This document shows, in pieces, positions 14,633 through 23,294 of a stretch of DNA of 27,026 bases (positions within the stretch are counted from its first letter, which is position 1; each line of letters begins with the position of its first letter). Below the pieces are notes generated by a model that saw only the letters and a list, made by a program, of their open reading frames with translations, was not told the DNA's origin and ran no database searches. Origin of the DNA: Clostridiales bacterium. Lineage in GTDB: Bacteria; Bacillota; Clostridia; Christensenellales; Aristaeellaceae. The stretch is taken from assembly GCA_004557905.1 (NCBI GenBank), contig SFFH01000021.1, forward strand, positions 1 to 27,026. The letters are read 5' to 3'. The position numbers and the translations under genes were made by a program.

Positions 14633-15616
14633 TCAGAACGCGATCTCCAGTGCGCCCGCAAGGCCCATTTGCCCGGAAAGCTCGGACGGCACCTGCACGG
14701 CCTCGCCGGCGCAGAGCGCCTCGATCACGTCGCACATACCCTGCTGCAGCGGCGCCTTGCCCGCGATGTACGCCTCGACGTCCTCCCGGTCGCCCACAAA
14801 GGCCTGCATCGCCTGCACGTCCAGCGCCAGCGCCGCGCCCAGCAGATAGGACTGAATCCTCGTCTTCTCCTGCCCGCCGAGCGTGCTGAGGATGCGGCCT
14901 GCAAACGCCGCGCGCCCGAGGCCGCTGACGGCGCACTCGCGCGCGCCCGCCTTCACGTATTCCGCGTCGTAGTCCTGCGCGCTCACAAAGCTGCCGCCCA
15001 CCGCGTCGGAGAGGATCGTGTGGTGCGTCATCGCATCGAGCAGCTCGCCGGAGATGGAGGTCATGCAGCCCAGAATCCTGCCCTGCGCGTCCATGGAGAC
15101 GAACTTGTTGTGCGTGCCCGGCAGCACGAACATCGCCGCGCCCTTCGGCGCAAGCAGCTTGTGCAGGCCGATGGCCTCGGTCTCCTCGCCGCGCATCATG
15201 TCCATTTCGGAGAAATTCGTGAGATCCACCGGGCCGGCGAAATTGCGCACGCCCGGAATGAACGCGATCGGGAACGGCGCGATATCCTCGAACGTCTTCT
15301 CCTGCATCGCAGCGCGAAGGTCAGATGCGCCGGCCGGGGCCGGCACATGCGGAATTTCCAGCAGGCCCAGCGCGCTGGTGATCATGCCGTAGGCCACGCA
15401 CCGTTCCACATCCGCCGGCGCATAGCCGTTGCGGGCGAGGACGGTCTGCATGCTCTCGCGCAGCGTTGCGCGCAGGCGGCCGTTGTTCCTGTCGATGGCG
15501 GTATGGCGCACGCCGCCCTCCGCCTTGACCGCGTCGAGCCGCTTGAGGCTTTCATCCAGCAGCGTCACGCGCAGATTGGTGGTGCCGCAGTCCACGACCA
15601 GATTGCACCTGCTCAT
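14633..15616 (-). CDS. dgoK: 2-keto-3-deoxygalactonate kinase
   Basis: A 327-residue sugar kinase (PF05035). It phosphorylates 2-dehydro-3-deoxy-galactonate to KDPGal in galactonate breakdown. The phosphate-binding start VDCGTTNLRVTLLDE (residues ~8-22), the FIPGVRNF, MMRGEE, LPGTHNKFV and SISGELLD motifs are characteristic. The ATG at 15616 follows GGAGGCGGAAAG and overlaps the stop of the aldolase gene (ATGA), so the kinase and aldolase are coupled and catalyse successive steps. No galactonate dehydratase, transporter or regulator is adjacent, so the upstream steps are coded elsewhere. Confidence 0.9.
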   Translation of the reverse strand: MSRCNLVVDCGTTNLRVTLLDESLKRLDAVKAEGGVRHTAIDRNNGRLRATLRESMQTVLARNGYAPADVERCVAYGMITSALGLLEIPHVPAPAGASDLRAAMQEKTFEDIAPFPIAFIPGVRNFAGPVDLTNFSEMDMMRGEETEAIGLHKLLAPKGAAMFVLPGTHNKFVSMDAQGRILGCMTSISGELLDAMTHHTILSDAVGGSFVSAQDYDAEYVKAGARECAVSGLGRAAFAGRILSTLGGQEKTRIQSYLLGAALALDVQAMQAFVGDREDVEAYIAGKAPLQQGMCDVIEALCAGEAVQVPSELSGQMGLAGALEIAF

Positions 15617-16281
15617 CTTTCCGCCTCCCACGCGCGGATCGCCTCGGTGAACAGCCGGGCCCGCGCCTCAATCGCCGCGTCGTCGCCGGATTTGACCGCG
15701 TTCGCCAGGACCAGCGGGCCGCCCACGCCGAAGCCGCACACGCCCGCGTCGAGGTAATCCTTCACGTTCTCCGGCTTCACGCCGCCCACAGCGCTCATCG
15801 GGATGTGACGCAGCGGTCCGCGCACGGCCTTGATGTAGCCAAGCCCCAGCTCGCCGGCCGGGAAGAGCTTGACGATGTCCGCGCCCATCTGGTGCGCCGC
15901 GACGATCTCCGTCGGCGTCAGCGCGCCCGGCATGGAGACCATGTCCAGCTGCCGGGTGCGGCGGATGACCGCCAGATCGACGTTCGGCGAGATGACCAGG
16001 CAGGCGCCCGCCTCGTGCGCTGCCTCGACCTCCTGAACGGTCAGCGTGGTGCCGCAGCCCACGAGCACCTGATCGCCGAACCGCTGGGCCGTGCGGCGGA
16101 TCTTCGCGGCGTTCCCCGCCACGCAGTCCGGCTCGGCATGGTCAAACGTGAATTCCAGAATGCGCACGCCGCCGCGCACCAGCGCGCCGACCACGCCGTC
16201 CACGCGCTCCATCGGCACGCCGCGCAGAATGGCCACCAGCTTTTCCTGCCCGATGCGGGCCAATACCTCATCATGCGTCAT
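15613..16281 (-). CDS. KDPGal/KDPG aldolase
   Basis: A 222-residue class I aldolase of the KHG/KDPG family (PF01081). It splits 2-keto-3-deoxy-6-phospho-galactonate (or -gluconate) into pyruvate and glyceraldehyde 3-phosphate. E43 in ILEFTFDH and the Schiff-base lysine K138 in DIVKLFPAGELG are present, as are GCGTTLTVQEV and SPNVD. The pairing with DgoK favours the galactonate isomer. The ATG at 16281 follows GGAGGGAAAG. Upstream lies hairpin repeat R2, which separates it from pepV; no clear promoter was found in the short gap. Confidence 0.9.
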   Translation of the reverse strand: MTHDEVLARIGQEKLVAILRGVPMERVDGVVGALVRGGVRILEFTFDHAEPDCVAGNAAKIRRTAQRFGDQVLVGCGTTLTVQEVEAAHEAGACLVISPNVDLAVIRRTRQLDMVSMPGALTPTEIVAAHQMGADIVKLFPAGELGLGYIKAVRGPLRHIPMSAVGGVKPENVKDYLDAGVCGFGVGGPLVLANAVKSGDDAAIEARARLFTEAIRAWEAER

Positions 16282-16330
16282 GAGCTTTCCCTCCGTTTTC
16301 TCTATTGCGTTTCCGCAGATTTCCTTCAAA

Positions 16331-16396
16331 CCGCGCGAAGCGATGAAGGGGTCTGGGGATATATCCCCAGGCAGGGTTTGGGGCAGCCGCCCCAAA
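16331..16396. repeat. Intergenic modular hairpin repeat R2
   Basis: A full unit: CCGCGCGAAGCGATGAAGGG, an 18-base perfect palindrome CTGGGGATATATCCCCAG (16353-16370), then TTTGGGGC/GCCCCAAA (16377-16396) that abuts the stop codon of pepV. Lacking a T-run, it is not a standard terminator. Confidence 0.75.
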
Positions 16397-17776
16397 TCAC
16401 GCGCAGAGCGCGACGATCGCGTAAGCGTAGATGCGCGCCGCCTTGGCGAAGTTCGCGAGGTCGATGCTCTCGTTCGCCTGATGCTCCAGCTCCAGGTCGC
16501 CCGGGAAGAGCATGCCGTAGGCCACGCCCTCCTTGAGATGGCGCGCATAGGTGCCGCCGCCGATGGCAAACGGCTTCGCGTTCTCGCCGGTGATGCCGTT
16601 GTACACGGCCATCAGCTTCTGCACCAGCTCGGAGCTCTCCGGCACATGGTGCGGATGGCTCGCGTGGCCCGGCTCCAGCACAAAGCCGGCGGGCGCCAGG
16701 CGCTTTTGCACGGTGGACGAGATGGTCCTGTCGTCAAAGAAGACCGGATAGCGGCAGTCAAAGGTCACAGACAGCGCGCCCTCGCCGGCAGACAGCAGGC
16801 CCAGGTTCAGCGTCAGCGGGCCGGACACCGCGTCGCAGCCGGCGATGCCCATCGCCTCGCCCGCGCTGCCCTCGGCGCAGGCCTCGTCAAGCAGCGCGAC
16901 CGGCGCGCCGCCGATGCCCAGCTTCCTGAGCACGGAAAGCAGCATCTTCGCGGCGTTCTTGCCCTTTTCCGGGGTGGACGCATGCGCCGGCACGCCGGTC
17001 ACGACGACCTTCGTGTTGCCGCCGACCAGCTCCGTCTCGATCGCGCAGTCCTCGTCCTCCACGTCAAACGCGTCGGCGGCCTGCTCACGCCAGTCGCCGG
17101 CCAGCACGGCCACAGCCGTGCCCGGCACGACGTTCGCGCGAGTGCCGCAGGCGATGGACATGAGGCGCTCGTCCGCAAGCGGCGCGTCCAGCTTCATCTG
17201 CATGATGCCCTTCTCCGTGTTGATCAGCGGGAAGTTCGCGTCCGGGGAGAAGCCCCTCGCCGGCAGGCCGATCTTTTCCTCGTAGTATTCCAGATCCTGC
17301 ATGCCGCACTCCTCGTCGCAGCCCAGGATCAGGCGGCATTTGCGCTTGAGCGGGATGCCCGCGTCCAGGATCGCCTTCATCGCGAACAGCGCGGCCACGC
17401 CCGGGCCCTTGTCGTCGCTGGTGCCGCGGCCGATCAGGCGGCCATCGATGATCTCGCCGCCATAGGGATCGTGTTCCCAGCCGTCGCCCTCGGGCACCAC
17501 GTCCAGGTGCGCCAGCACGGCTACGGTCTCCTCGCCCGCACCGATCTCCGCGTCGCAGCAGTAGCCGTCGATGTCGCGCGGCTCCATGCCCAGACGGCGG
17601 ATATCCGCCATCGCGGTATCCAGCGCGCGGCGCACCTCCGCGCCAAACGGCGCGTTGTCCGCGCTTCTGTCCGCGCGCACGCTCGGCACGCGGATCCAGC
17701 GCTGCAGCGTCTCAATCATGTCCTTTTCCAGCGCGGCCAGCGCCGCGTCCAGCTTTTCATTGGCCTTGAATTCCAT
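16397..17776 (-). CDS. pepV: M20 family dipeptidase, PepV type
   Basis: A 459-residue zinc peptidase like the lactobacillal dipeptidase PepV, which cleaves dipeptides in the cytoplasm. The two-metal site residues are visible in VLAHLDVVPEGDGW, GRGTSDDKGPGVAAL and LILGCDEECGMQD (catalytic glutamate pair), with a later FSPDANFP and a C-terminal histidine in LELEHQANE. The lid domain contains VTGVPAHASTPEKGKNA. The length agrees with the family (~465). The ATG at 17776 follows AAGGGGGAA. It is a single gene flanked by repeats; no clear promoter was identified in the 216 bases upstream. Confidence 0.93.
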   Translation of the reverse strand: MEFKANEKLDAALAALEKDMIETLQRWIRVPSVRADRSADNAPFGAEVRRALDTAMADIRRLGMEPRDIDGYCCDAEIGAGEETVAVLAHLDVVPEGDGWEHDPYGGEIIDGRLIGRGTSDDKGPGVAALFAMKAILDAGIPLKRKCRLILGCDEECGMQDLEYYEEKIGLPARGFSPDANFPLINTEKGIMQMKLDAPLADERLMSIACGTRANVVPGTAVAVLAGDWREQAADAFDVEDEDCAIETELVGGNTKVVVTGVPAHASTPEKGKNAAKMLLSVLRKLGIGGAPVALLDEACAEGSAGEAMGIAGCDAVSGPLTLNLGLLSAGEGALSVTFDCRYPVFFDDRTISSTVQKRLAPAGFVLEPGHASHPHHVPESSELVQKLMAVYNGITGENAKPFAIGGGTYARHLKEGVAYGMLFPGDLELEHQANESIDLANFAKAARIYAYAIVALCA

Positions 17777-17840
17777 CGGTCGTTCCCCCTTATGTCGATG
17801 TTTGTTTGTTCTTGATGATTCTCCTGCGCGCCGCCCTGAA

Positions 17841-17892
17841 CCTCATCCGTCACGGCTGCGCCGTGCCACCTTCCCCAGAGGGGAAGGCTTTT
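17841..17892 (+). repeat. Intergenic palindromic repeat with terminator-like end
   Basis: CACGGC/GCCGTG (17851-17865) is followed by CCTTCCCC/GGGGAAGG (17869-17887) and CTTTTC. The sequence belongs to a dispersed intergenic element frequent in gut Clostridia; a relative lies at 7566-7610 in reverse orientation. On the plus strand it could act as a weak terminator, but both flanking genes run leftward. Confidence 0.55.
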
Positions 17893-17915
17893 CATGCTTC
17901 ACAGGCTGCATCAAG

Positions 17916-17982
17916 CCGCCGCGAAGCGAAGAAGGGAGTCTGAGGGATTCATCCCTCAGGCAGGTTTGGGCGGCAGCCCAAC
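17916..17982. repeat. Intergenic modular hairpin repeat R3
   Basis: CCGCGAAGCGAAGAAGGGAG leads into CTGAGGGAT/ATCCCTCAG (17940-17959) and TTGGGC/GCCCAA (17966-17981). Compared with R2 the arms differ on both sides in step, so the stems are kept. It ends eleven bases before the patB stop codon. Confidence 0.7.
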
Positions 17983-17992
17983 GTTCCCTCCG

Positions 17993-19168
17993 TCACCCCA
18001 GCACCGTCGCCATCCGCTCCAGCGCGAGCGCCAGCTGCGCACGCGGACAGCCGATGTTCAGGCGGATAAAACCTTCTCCCTGCGCGCCGAAGAACGTGCC
18101 TTCCGTCACCTTGACGTGCGCAGCCGCAATCTTCTCCATCAGCTCGCTATGCGTCATGCCCAGCGCCGTGCAGTCAAGCCACATCAGGTACGTCGCCTCC
18201 AGCGGCGTCACGCGCACGCGGGGCATGTGCTCAGCCATGTATTTCACCGCAAAGTCGCGGTTGTCCGCCAGGTACGCCATCAGGCCGTCCAGCCAGGCGT
18301 CGCAGTCCGTGTAGGCCGCGCGGGTCGCCGCCAGCGCAAACGCGTTGCCGCTGCGCACGCCGGCGGCCTCCATCTCGCTGCGCATGGCCTCCAGCATCTC
18401 CGGGTTCTTGCAGACGATGCTGCTCTGCTGCAGACCTGCCACGTTGAACGTCTTGCTCGCCGCGCAGAGCATCACGGCGCGATCCTGCGCGCCCGGGACG
18501 GACAGGATGCAGTGATGCTTCTTCGGCGCGTACACGAAGTCCGCGTGAATCTCGTCGCAAATCAGCGGCACGTCAAAGCGCGCACACAAACCCACCACCG
18601 CAGAAAGCTCATTTTCGTCCCAGCTGCGGCCCACGGGGTTGTGCGGGGAGCAGATCATCACAGCCTTCGCCTCCCCGGAAGCGAGCTTCTCCTCCATCTC
18701 CGCGAGGTTCATGGCAAAGCGGCCGTCCGCGCCGCGCACCAGCGGGCTCTCCACCACCCGGCGGTTGTTGGCCTTGATGGACTGGAAGAACGGGCCGTAC
18801 ACCGGCGGATTGATCAGCACGCCGTCGCCCTCCTTCGTCAGCGCGCGCAGCGCAACGCGCATGCCGGTGACGACGCACGGGCTCATCAGCACCGCGTCAG
18901 GGGAAAACTGCACCCCGTGGCGGCGCGCCCAGTAGGCGCACAGCGCCGCGGCGTCCTTTTCGCCGGCAATCGTGTAGCCCCAGGTGCCCCAGGACAGAAC
19001 GCCCTCCAGCGCCTTGGCAATCGCCGGGGCGGACGGGAAGTCCATGTCCGCCACCCACATCGGGAGCATGTCCGCGTCGCCGGTCTCCTCGATCATGCCG
19101 TCCCACTTCTCGCATTCGGTGCCCACGCGGTCGATGCCCGCGTCAAAATATGCCTTGTCAAACTCCAT
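17993..19168 (-). CDS. PatB/MalY-type aminotransferase, putative cystathionine beta-lyase
   Basis: A 391-residue PLP enzyme of fold type I. The N-terminal FDKAYFDAGIDRVGTECEKWD and PMWVADMDF motifs mark the MalY/PatB group, which cleaves the C-S bond of cystathionine or cysteine conjugates. The PLP lysine is in AASKTFNVAGLQ, with ICSPHNPVGRSW and LICDEIHADFVY before it. The start at ATG 19168 lies eleven bases after AAAGGAGG; the ATG at 19177 would be only two bases from that site, and the start at 19219 would overlap the upstream gene. It follows the RsmC-like gene by 47 bases and may share its transcript. Confidence 0.88.
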   Translation of the reverse strand: MEFDKAYFDAGIDRVGTECEKWDGMIEETGDADMLPMWVADMDFPSAPAIAKALEGVLSWGTWGYTIAGEKDAAALCAYWARRHGVQFSPDAVLMSPCVVTGMRVALRALTKEGDGVLINPPVYGPFFQSIKANNRRVVESPLVRGADGRFAMNLAEMEEKLASGEAKAVMICSPHNPVGRSWDENELSAVVGLCARFDVPLICDEIHADFVYAPKKHHCILSVPGAQDRAVMLCAASKTFNVAGLQQSSIVCKNPEMLEAMRSEMEAAGVRSGNAFALAATRAAYTDCDAWLDGLMAYLADNRDFAVKYMAEHMPRVRVTPLEATYLMWLDCTALGMTHSELMEKIAAAHVKVTEGTFFGAQGEGFIRLNIGCPRAQLALALERMATVLG

Positions 19169-19215
19169 GTGATTCATGGCCTCCTTTGCATCCCATAAAA
19201 GCCTTGTATATGCTG

Positions 19216-19806
19216 TCATGCGTCGCAGCGGATGATCCAGTATCCGCCGTCTCGCGCGATGACCTCCGCCTTTTTGTACAGCTCCTTCAGGAACTTCAGC
19301 GCGCTGGGCGCGCCCTGCTGCTTGCGGATGACCAGCACCAGCATGCCGCCGGGCTTCAAATGTGCTTTGGCATCCTCAAACATTTTGTAGATGACCGCCT
19401 TGCCCGCGCGGATGGGCGGGTTGGTGATCACCGCGTCAAACATGCCCTCGATCCTCTCAAAGCCGTCCGAGAGAACCGCCCGGGCCTGCATGTGGTTCTT
19501 TTCCACATTGGCAACCGCCAGCGAAAGCGCGCGCTCGTTCACGTCCGCCATCGTGATATTCAGCTTCGGGAAGCGCGCCAGCGTCAGCACGGTCATCGCG
19601 CCCCAGCCGCAGCCCATGTCCAGCACGTCGCCGGAGAGATCGTCCGGCAGGGCGCCGCACAGCAGCTCGCTGCCCGGATCGACATGCTGCTTGGAAAACA
19701 CGCCCGCGTCCGTGTCAAACGCGAGCACGCGGCCCGCAAACACCGCGCGGAAGGAGCGCACCTCATGCGCACTCGTCGGTGTGCTCGTGTAATAATGCTC
19801 AGGCAT
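19216..19806 (-). CDS. RsmC-like class I methyltransferase
   Basis: A 196-residue SAM-dependent methyltransferase of the MTS family (PF05175), related to the catalytic half of RsmC, which makes m2G in 16S rRNA. FAGRVLAFDTDAGVFSKQHVD, the SAM loop LDMGCGWGAMTVL, DVNERAL and the amine-methyltransferase motif NPPIRAGK are present. It lacks the N-terminal pseudo-domain of proteobacterial RsmC, as do Gram-positive YbxB-like proteins. The ATG at 19806, six bases after AGGAGG, is preferred to the ATG at 19812 next to that site. It overlaps the end of rsuA, pairing two rRNA-modifying enzymes. Confidence 0.87.
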   Translation of the reverse strand: MPEHYYTSTPTSAHEVRSFRAVFAGRVLAFDTDAGVFSKQHVDPGSELLCGALPDDLSGDVLDMGCGWGAMTVLTLARFPKLNITMADVNERALSLAVANVEKNHMQARAVLSDGFERIEGMFDAVITNPPIRAGKAVIYKMFEDAKAHLKPGGMLVLVIRKQQGAPSALKFLKELYKKAEVIARDGGYWIIRCDA

Positions 19807-20551
19807 GATCATCCTCCTGTTCCAACAAAGCGACCTCTTCGTCCGTCAGCTCGCGCCACTGACCCGGGGCGAGCGCGGGGTCCAGCGCCAGCGCGCCGAT
19901 CCTCTCGCGCTTCAGGTAGGTCACAGGCGCGCCGCGGCTTGAGAGCATGCGCTTGACCTGATGGTACTTGCCCTCCGACACGCGCACGCGCACCTCGCTG
20001 CTTGCGCCGTCCGTGGAAAGAATCGTAAGCCCCGCGGGCCTGGCGTCAAACGTGCCGTCGCTGTCATCGATGTGCAGCCCGGCGGCAAAGGCGGCGATAT
20101 CTTCTTCATGCAAAACGCCGTCCACCCGGGCGAAGTAGACCTTGGTCACGTCCTTTTTGGGCGAGATGATCCGGTGCGCGAGCTGGCCGTCGGAGGTGAT
20201 GATCAGCAGCCCCTCCGTATCCTTGTCCAGCCGCCCGGCGGGCATGCAGCCCATCGCCGCGTACATCGGCGGCAGCAGATCCATGACGGTCCTCTGGCGT
20301 TTGTCCCGCGCGGCGGTCAGCGTACCCTGCGGCTTGTTGAGCATCACATGGCGAACCGCCTTGTACGCAAGCAGCCGTCCGTCCAGGCGCACCTGCGCGT
20401 GCTCTGCGTCCACCTGCATGCCGCTGTCGCGTACCGGCGCGCCCTCCACGGTCACGCGCCCGGCGCGCACCATGTCCTTCACCTGCGCGCGCGTACCCTC
20501 GCCCAGCAGAGTCATCAGCCTGTCCAGCCGCATCGTGTTTTTTGTTGCCAC
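19799..20551 (-). CDS. RsuA-family pseudouridine synthase
   Basis: A 250-residue enzyme with an N-terminal S4 RNA-binding domain (MRLDRLMTLLGEGTRAQVKD and following) and a catalytic domain with HVMLNKPQGTLTA, the catalytic aspartate in GRLDKDTEGLLIIT, and VSEGKYHQVKRML. This is the RsuA/RluB group; RsuA makes pseudouridine 516 in 16S rRNA. The GTG at 20551 lies seven bases after GGAGG; the open frame extending to 20719 crosses the promoter. It is the first gene of the rsuA-methyltransferase-patB series. Confidence 0.9.
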   Translation of the reverse strand: MATKNTMRLDRLMTLLGEGTRAQVKDMVRAGRVTVEGAPVRDSGMQVDAEHAQVRLDGRLLAYKAVRHVMLNKPQGTLTAARDKRQRTVMDLLPPMYAAMGCMPAGRLDKDTEGLLIITSDGQLAHRIISPKKDVTKVYFARVDGVLHEEDIAAFAAGLHIDDSDGTFDARPAGLTILSTDGASSEVRVRVSEGKYHQVKRMLSSRGAPVTYLKRERIGALALDPALAPGQWRELTDEEVALLEQEDDHA

Positions 20552-20608
20552 CCGGCCGCCTCCGTTTCTCCCCGTATTTTCCGTGATGCGCACGATCCAT
20601 CTTTGTAC

Positions 20609-20637
20609 ATTATACAGCACACAGGGGCATTTTGCAA
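20609..20637 (-). promoter_or_regulatory. Promoter of rsuA
   Basis: On the minus strand TTGCAA (20637-20632) and TATAAT (20614-20609) are 17 bases apart, 58 bases upstream of the GTG start. Confidence 0.75.
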
Positions 20638-20789
20638 TTTCCCAATCCGACGCGCCGCGCGCTTTTCCGCCCCGCTTTCCGTCGTTCTGATCCGCGTATT
20701 CTCGGGACAATTTTTGCATACCGGGACGTTATTCGCTCAAAAACTGACCGCGTGCAGTTTCCTTTAATGAAAACATCACATGAATTCGC

Positions 20790-20818
20790 TTTCCCTTTTG
20801 CACAGTTTATGATATAAT
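20790..20818 (+). promoter_or_regulatory. Promoter of the glgCDA operon
   Basis: A perfect TATAAT at 20813-20818 with the extended -10 element TGA directly in front. The -35 region (TTTCCC at 20790-20795, 17-base spacer) is weak, as is common for extended -10 promoters. Confidence 0.7.
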
Positions 20819-20923
20819 GACCGTAAGTAGATAGGCGAAGCGGCTGAGCATGCGCTTGCCTGTCCCGCCTAAGCTCAAGCCAACTTTGGCGAGAAAACCC
20901 AAAATCACAGGAGTGTGTTCACA

Positions 20924-22102
<1,179 letters not shown>

Positions 22103-22116
22103 GGAGGTACCCCAAC

Positions 22117-23235
22117 ATGAAAGACGTCATGGGTCTTATCTTCACCGGTGAAAACGACATCCATCTCGGTGAACTGACCAGCCTTCGCGCGGTCGCCGCG
22201 CTCCCGATCGCGGGCCGTTACCGCGTCATCGACTTCCAGCTCTCTTCCATGGTGCACACCGGCATCAAGAACGTCGGCGTCATCACCCAGAAGAACTACC
22301 AGTCCCTGATGGACCACATCGGCTCCGGCCGCGAGTGGGACCTCCACGGCAAGCAGGGCCTCACCATTCTCCCGCCGTTCCTGACGCGCGAGAACATGGG
22401 CGTGTACGCGGGCCTTCTGGACGCGCTCAACTCCAACCGCAACTTCCTGCGCCTGTCCACCCAGGAGTACATCGTGGTGACCAACAGCCACACCGTCTAC
22501 AACGCGGACTTCTCCGAGGCCATCCAGCAGCACATCGACACCGGCGCGGACATCACCCTCGTGTACTCGAGGAGCCTCAAGAGCACCGACACCGAGAACG
22601 CCACCTACATCTCCGTGGACGAAAACAAGACCGTCACCGGCATGGAGATCGGCCCGATGGTGCCCACCCGCGAGGGTGCGTTCATGAAGATCTACATCGC
22701 CCGCCGCGAGCTGCTGCGCCAGCTGGTGGAGCAGGCGGCCGCCAACGGCCTGCACGACTTCGACCGCGACATCGTGCAGCGCGCCATCAACGACGGCACG
22801 CTCAAGATCTGCGGCTATGAGTACACCGACCTGGCCGCGCAGATCGACTCCATCCAGTCCTACTTCAACTTCAACATGTCGCTGCAGAACGACGAGGTGC
22901 GCCGCCAGCTGTTCCCGGCGGAGCGCCCGGTCTACACCAAGGTCCGCGACGACATGCCCGCCCGCTACAACAACGAGGGCAAGTGCTCCAACTCCCTGGT
23001 GGCCAACGGCTGCATCATCGAGGGCACCGTCATCAACTCCGTCCTCTTCCGCGGCGTCAAGGTCGCCAAGGGCGCTGTGGTGAAGAACTCCATCGTCATG
23101 CAGGACGCGCAGATTCAGGAGGGCGCGGAGATCGACCACTGCATCCTGGACAAGCAGAGCGTCATCCGCCGCAACGGCCGCCTGATCGCGCCCGCCGCGT
23201 ATCCCATCGTGATCGCCAAGAACGTCGTGATCTGA
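22117..23235 (+). CDS. glgD: GlgD subunit of glucose-1-phosphate adenylyltransferase
   Basis: A 372-residue paralogue of GlgC. The glycine-rich ATP loop is replaced (GLIFTGENDIHLGELT) and the SGDH metal site reads TNSH, so it is probably not catalytic by itself. In Gram-positive bacteria GlgD forms a hetero-oligomer with GlgC and raises its activity. The C-terminal beta-helix is retained. AAGGAGG precedes the ATG at 22117. The stop codon lies in the palindromic GTGATCTGATCAC and a terminator-like hairpin follows directly. Confidence 0.95.
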   Translation: MKDVMGLIFTGENDIHLGELTSLRAVAALPIAGRYRVIDFQLSSMVHTGIKNVGVITQKNYQSLMDHIGSGREWDLHGKQGLTILPPFLTRENMGVYAGLLDALNSNRNFLRLSTQEYIVVTNSHTVYNADFSEAIQQHIDTGADITLVYSRSLKSTDTENATYISVDENKTVTGMEIGPMVPTREGAFMKIYIARRELLRQLVEQAAANGLHDFDRDIVQRAINDGTLKICGYEYTDLAAQIDSIQSYFNFNMSLQNDEVRRQLFPAERPVYTKVRDDMPARYNNEGKCSNSLVANGCIIEGTVINSVLFRGVKVAKGAVVKNSIVMQDAQIQEGAEIDHCILDKQSVIRRNGRLIAPAAYPIVIAKNVVI

Positions 23236-23245
23236 TCACGTCCGC

Positions 23246-23279
23246 GGGGCTGCACAAAGGAAACTTGCAGCCCCTTTTT
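23246..23279 (+). terminator. Terminator-like hairpin between glgD and glgA
   Basis: The stem GGGGCTGCA/TGCAGCCCC (23246-23254 and 23266-23274) is followed by five T, all the elements of an intrinsic terminator. It ends two bases before the AGGAGGG ribosome binding site of glgA, so it either reduces glgA transcription relative to glgCD or marks the 3' end of a glgCD mRNA. Confidence 0.75.
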
Positions 23280-23294
23280 CAGGAGGGTATTTTG

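Larger units (their letters stand above)
20552..20923. other. Divergent promoter region between rsuA and glgC
   Basis: This 372-base gap contains no gene that I can support. It holds the rsuA promoter (20609-20637), an AT-richer middle, the glgC promoter (20790-20818) and a transcribed glgC leader of about 100 bases with the stem GGCGAAGCG/CGCTTGCC near 20834-20861 and an overlapping alternative pairing GGCTGAGC/GCTCAAGCC. No known riboswitch is recognised. Confidence 0.6.
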
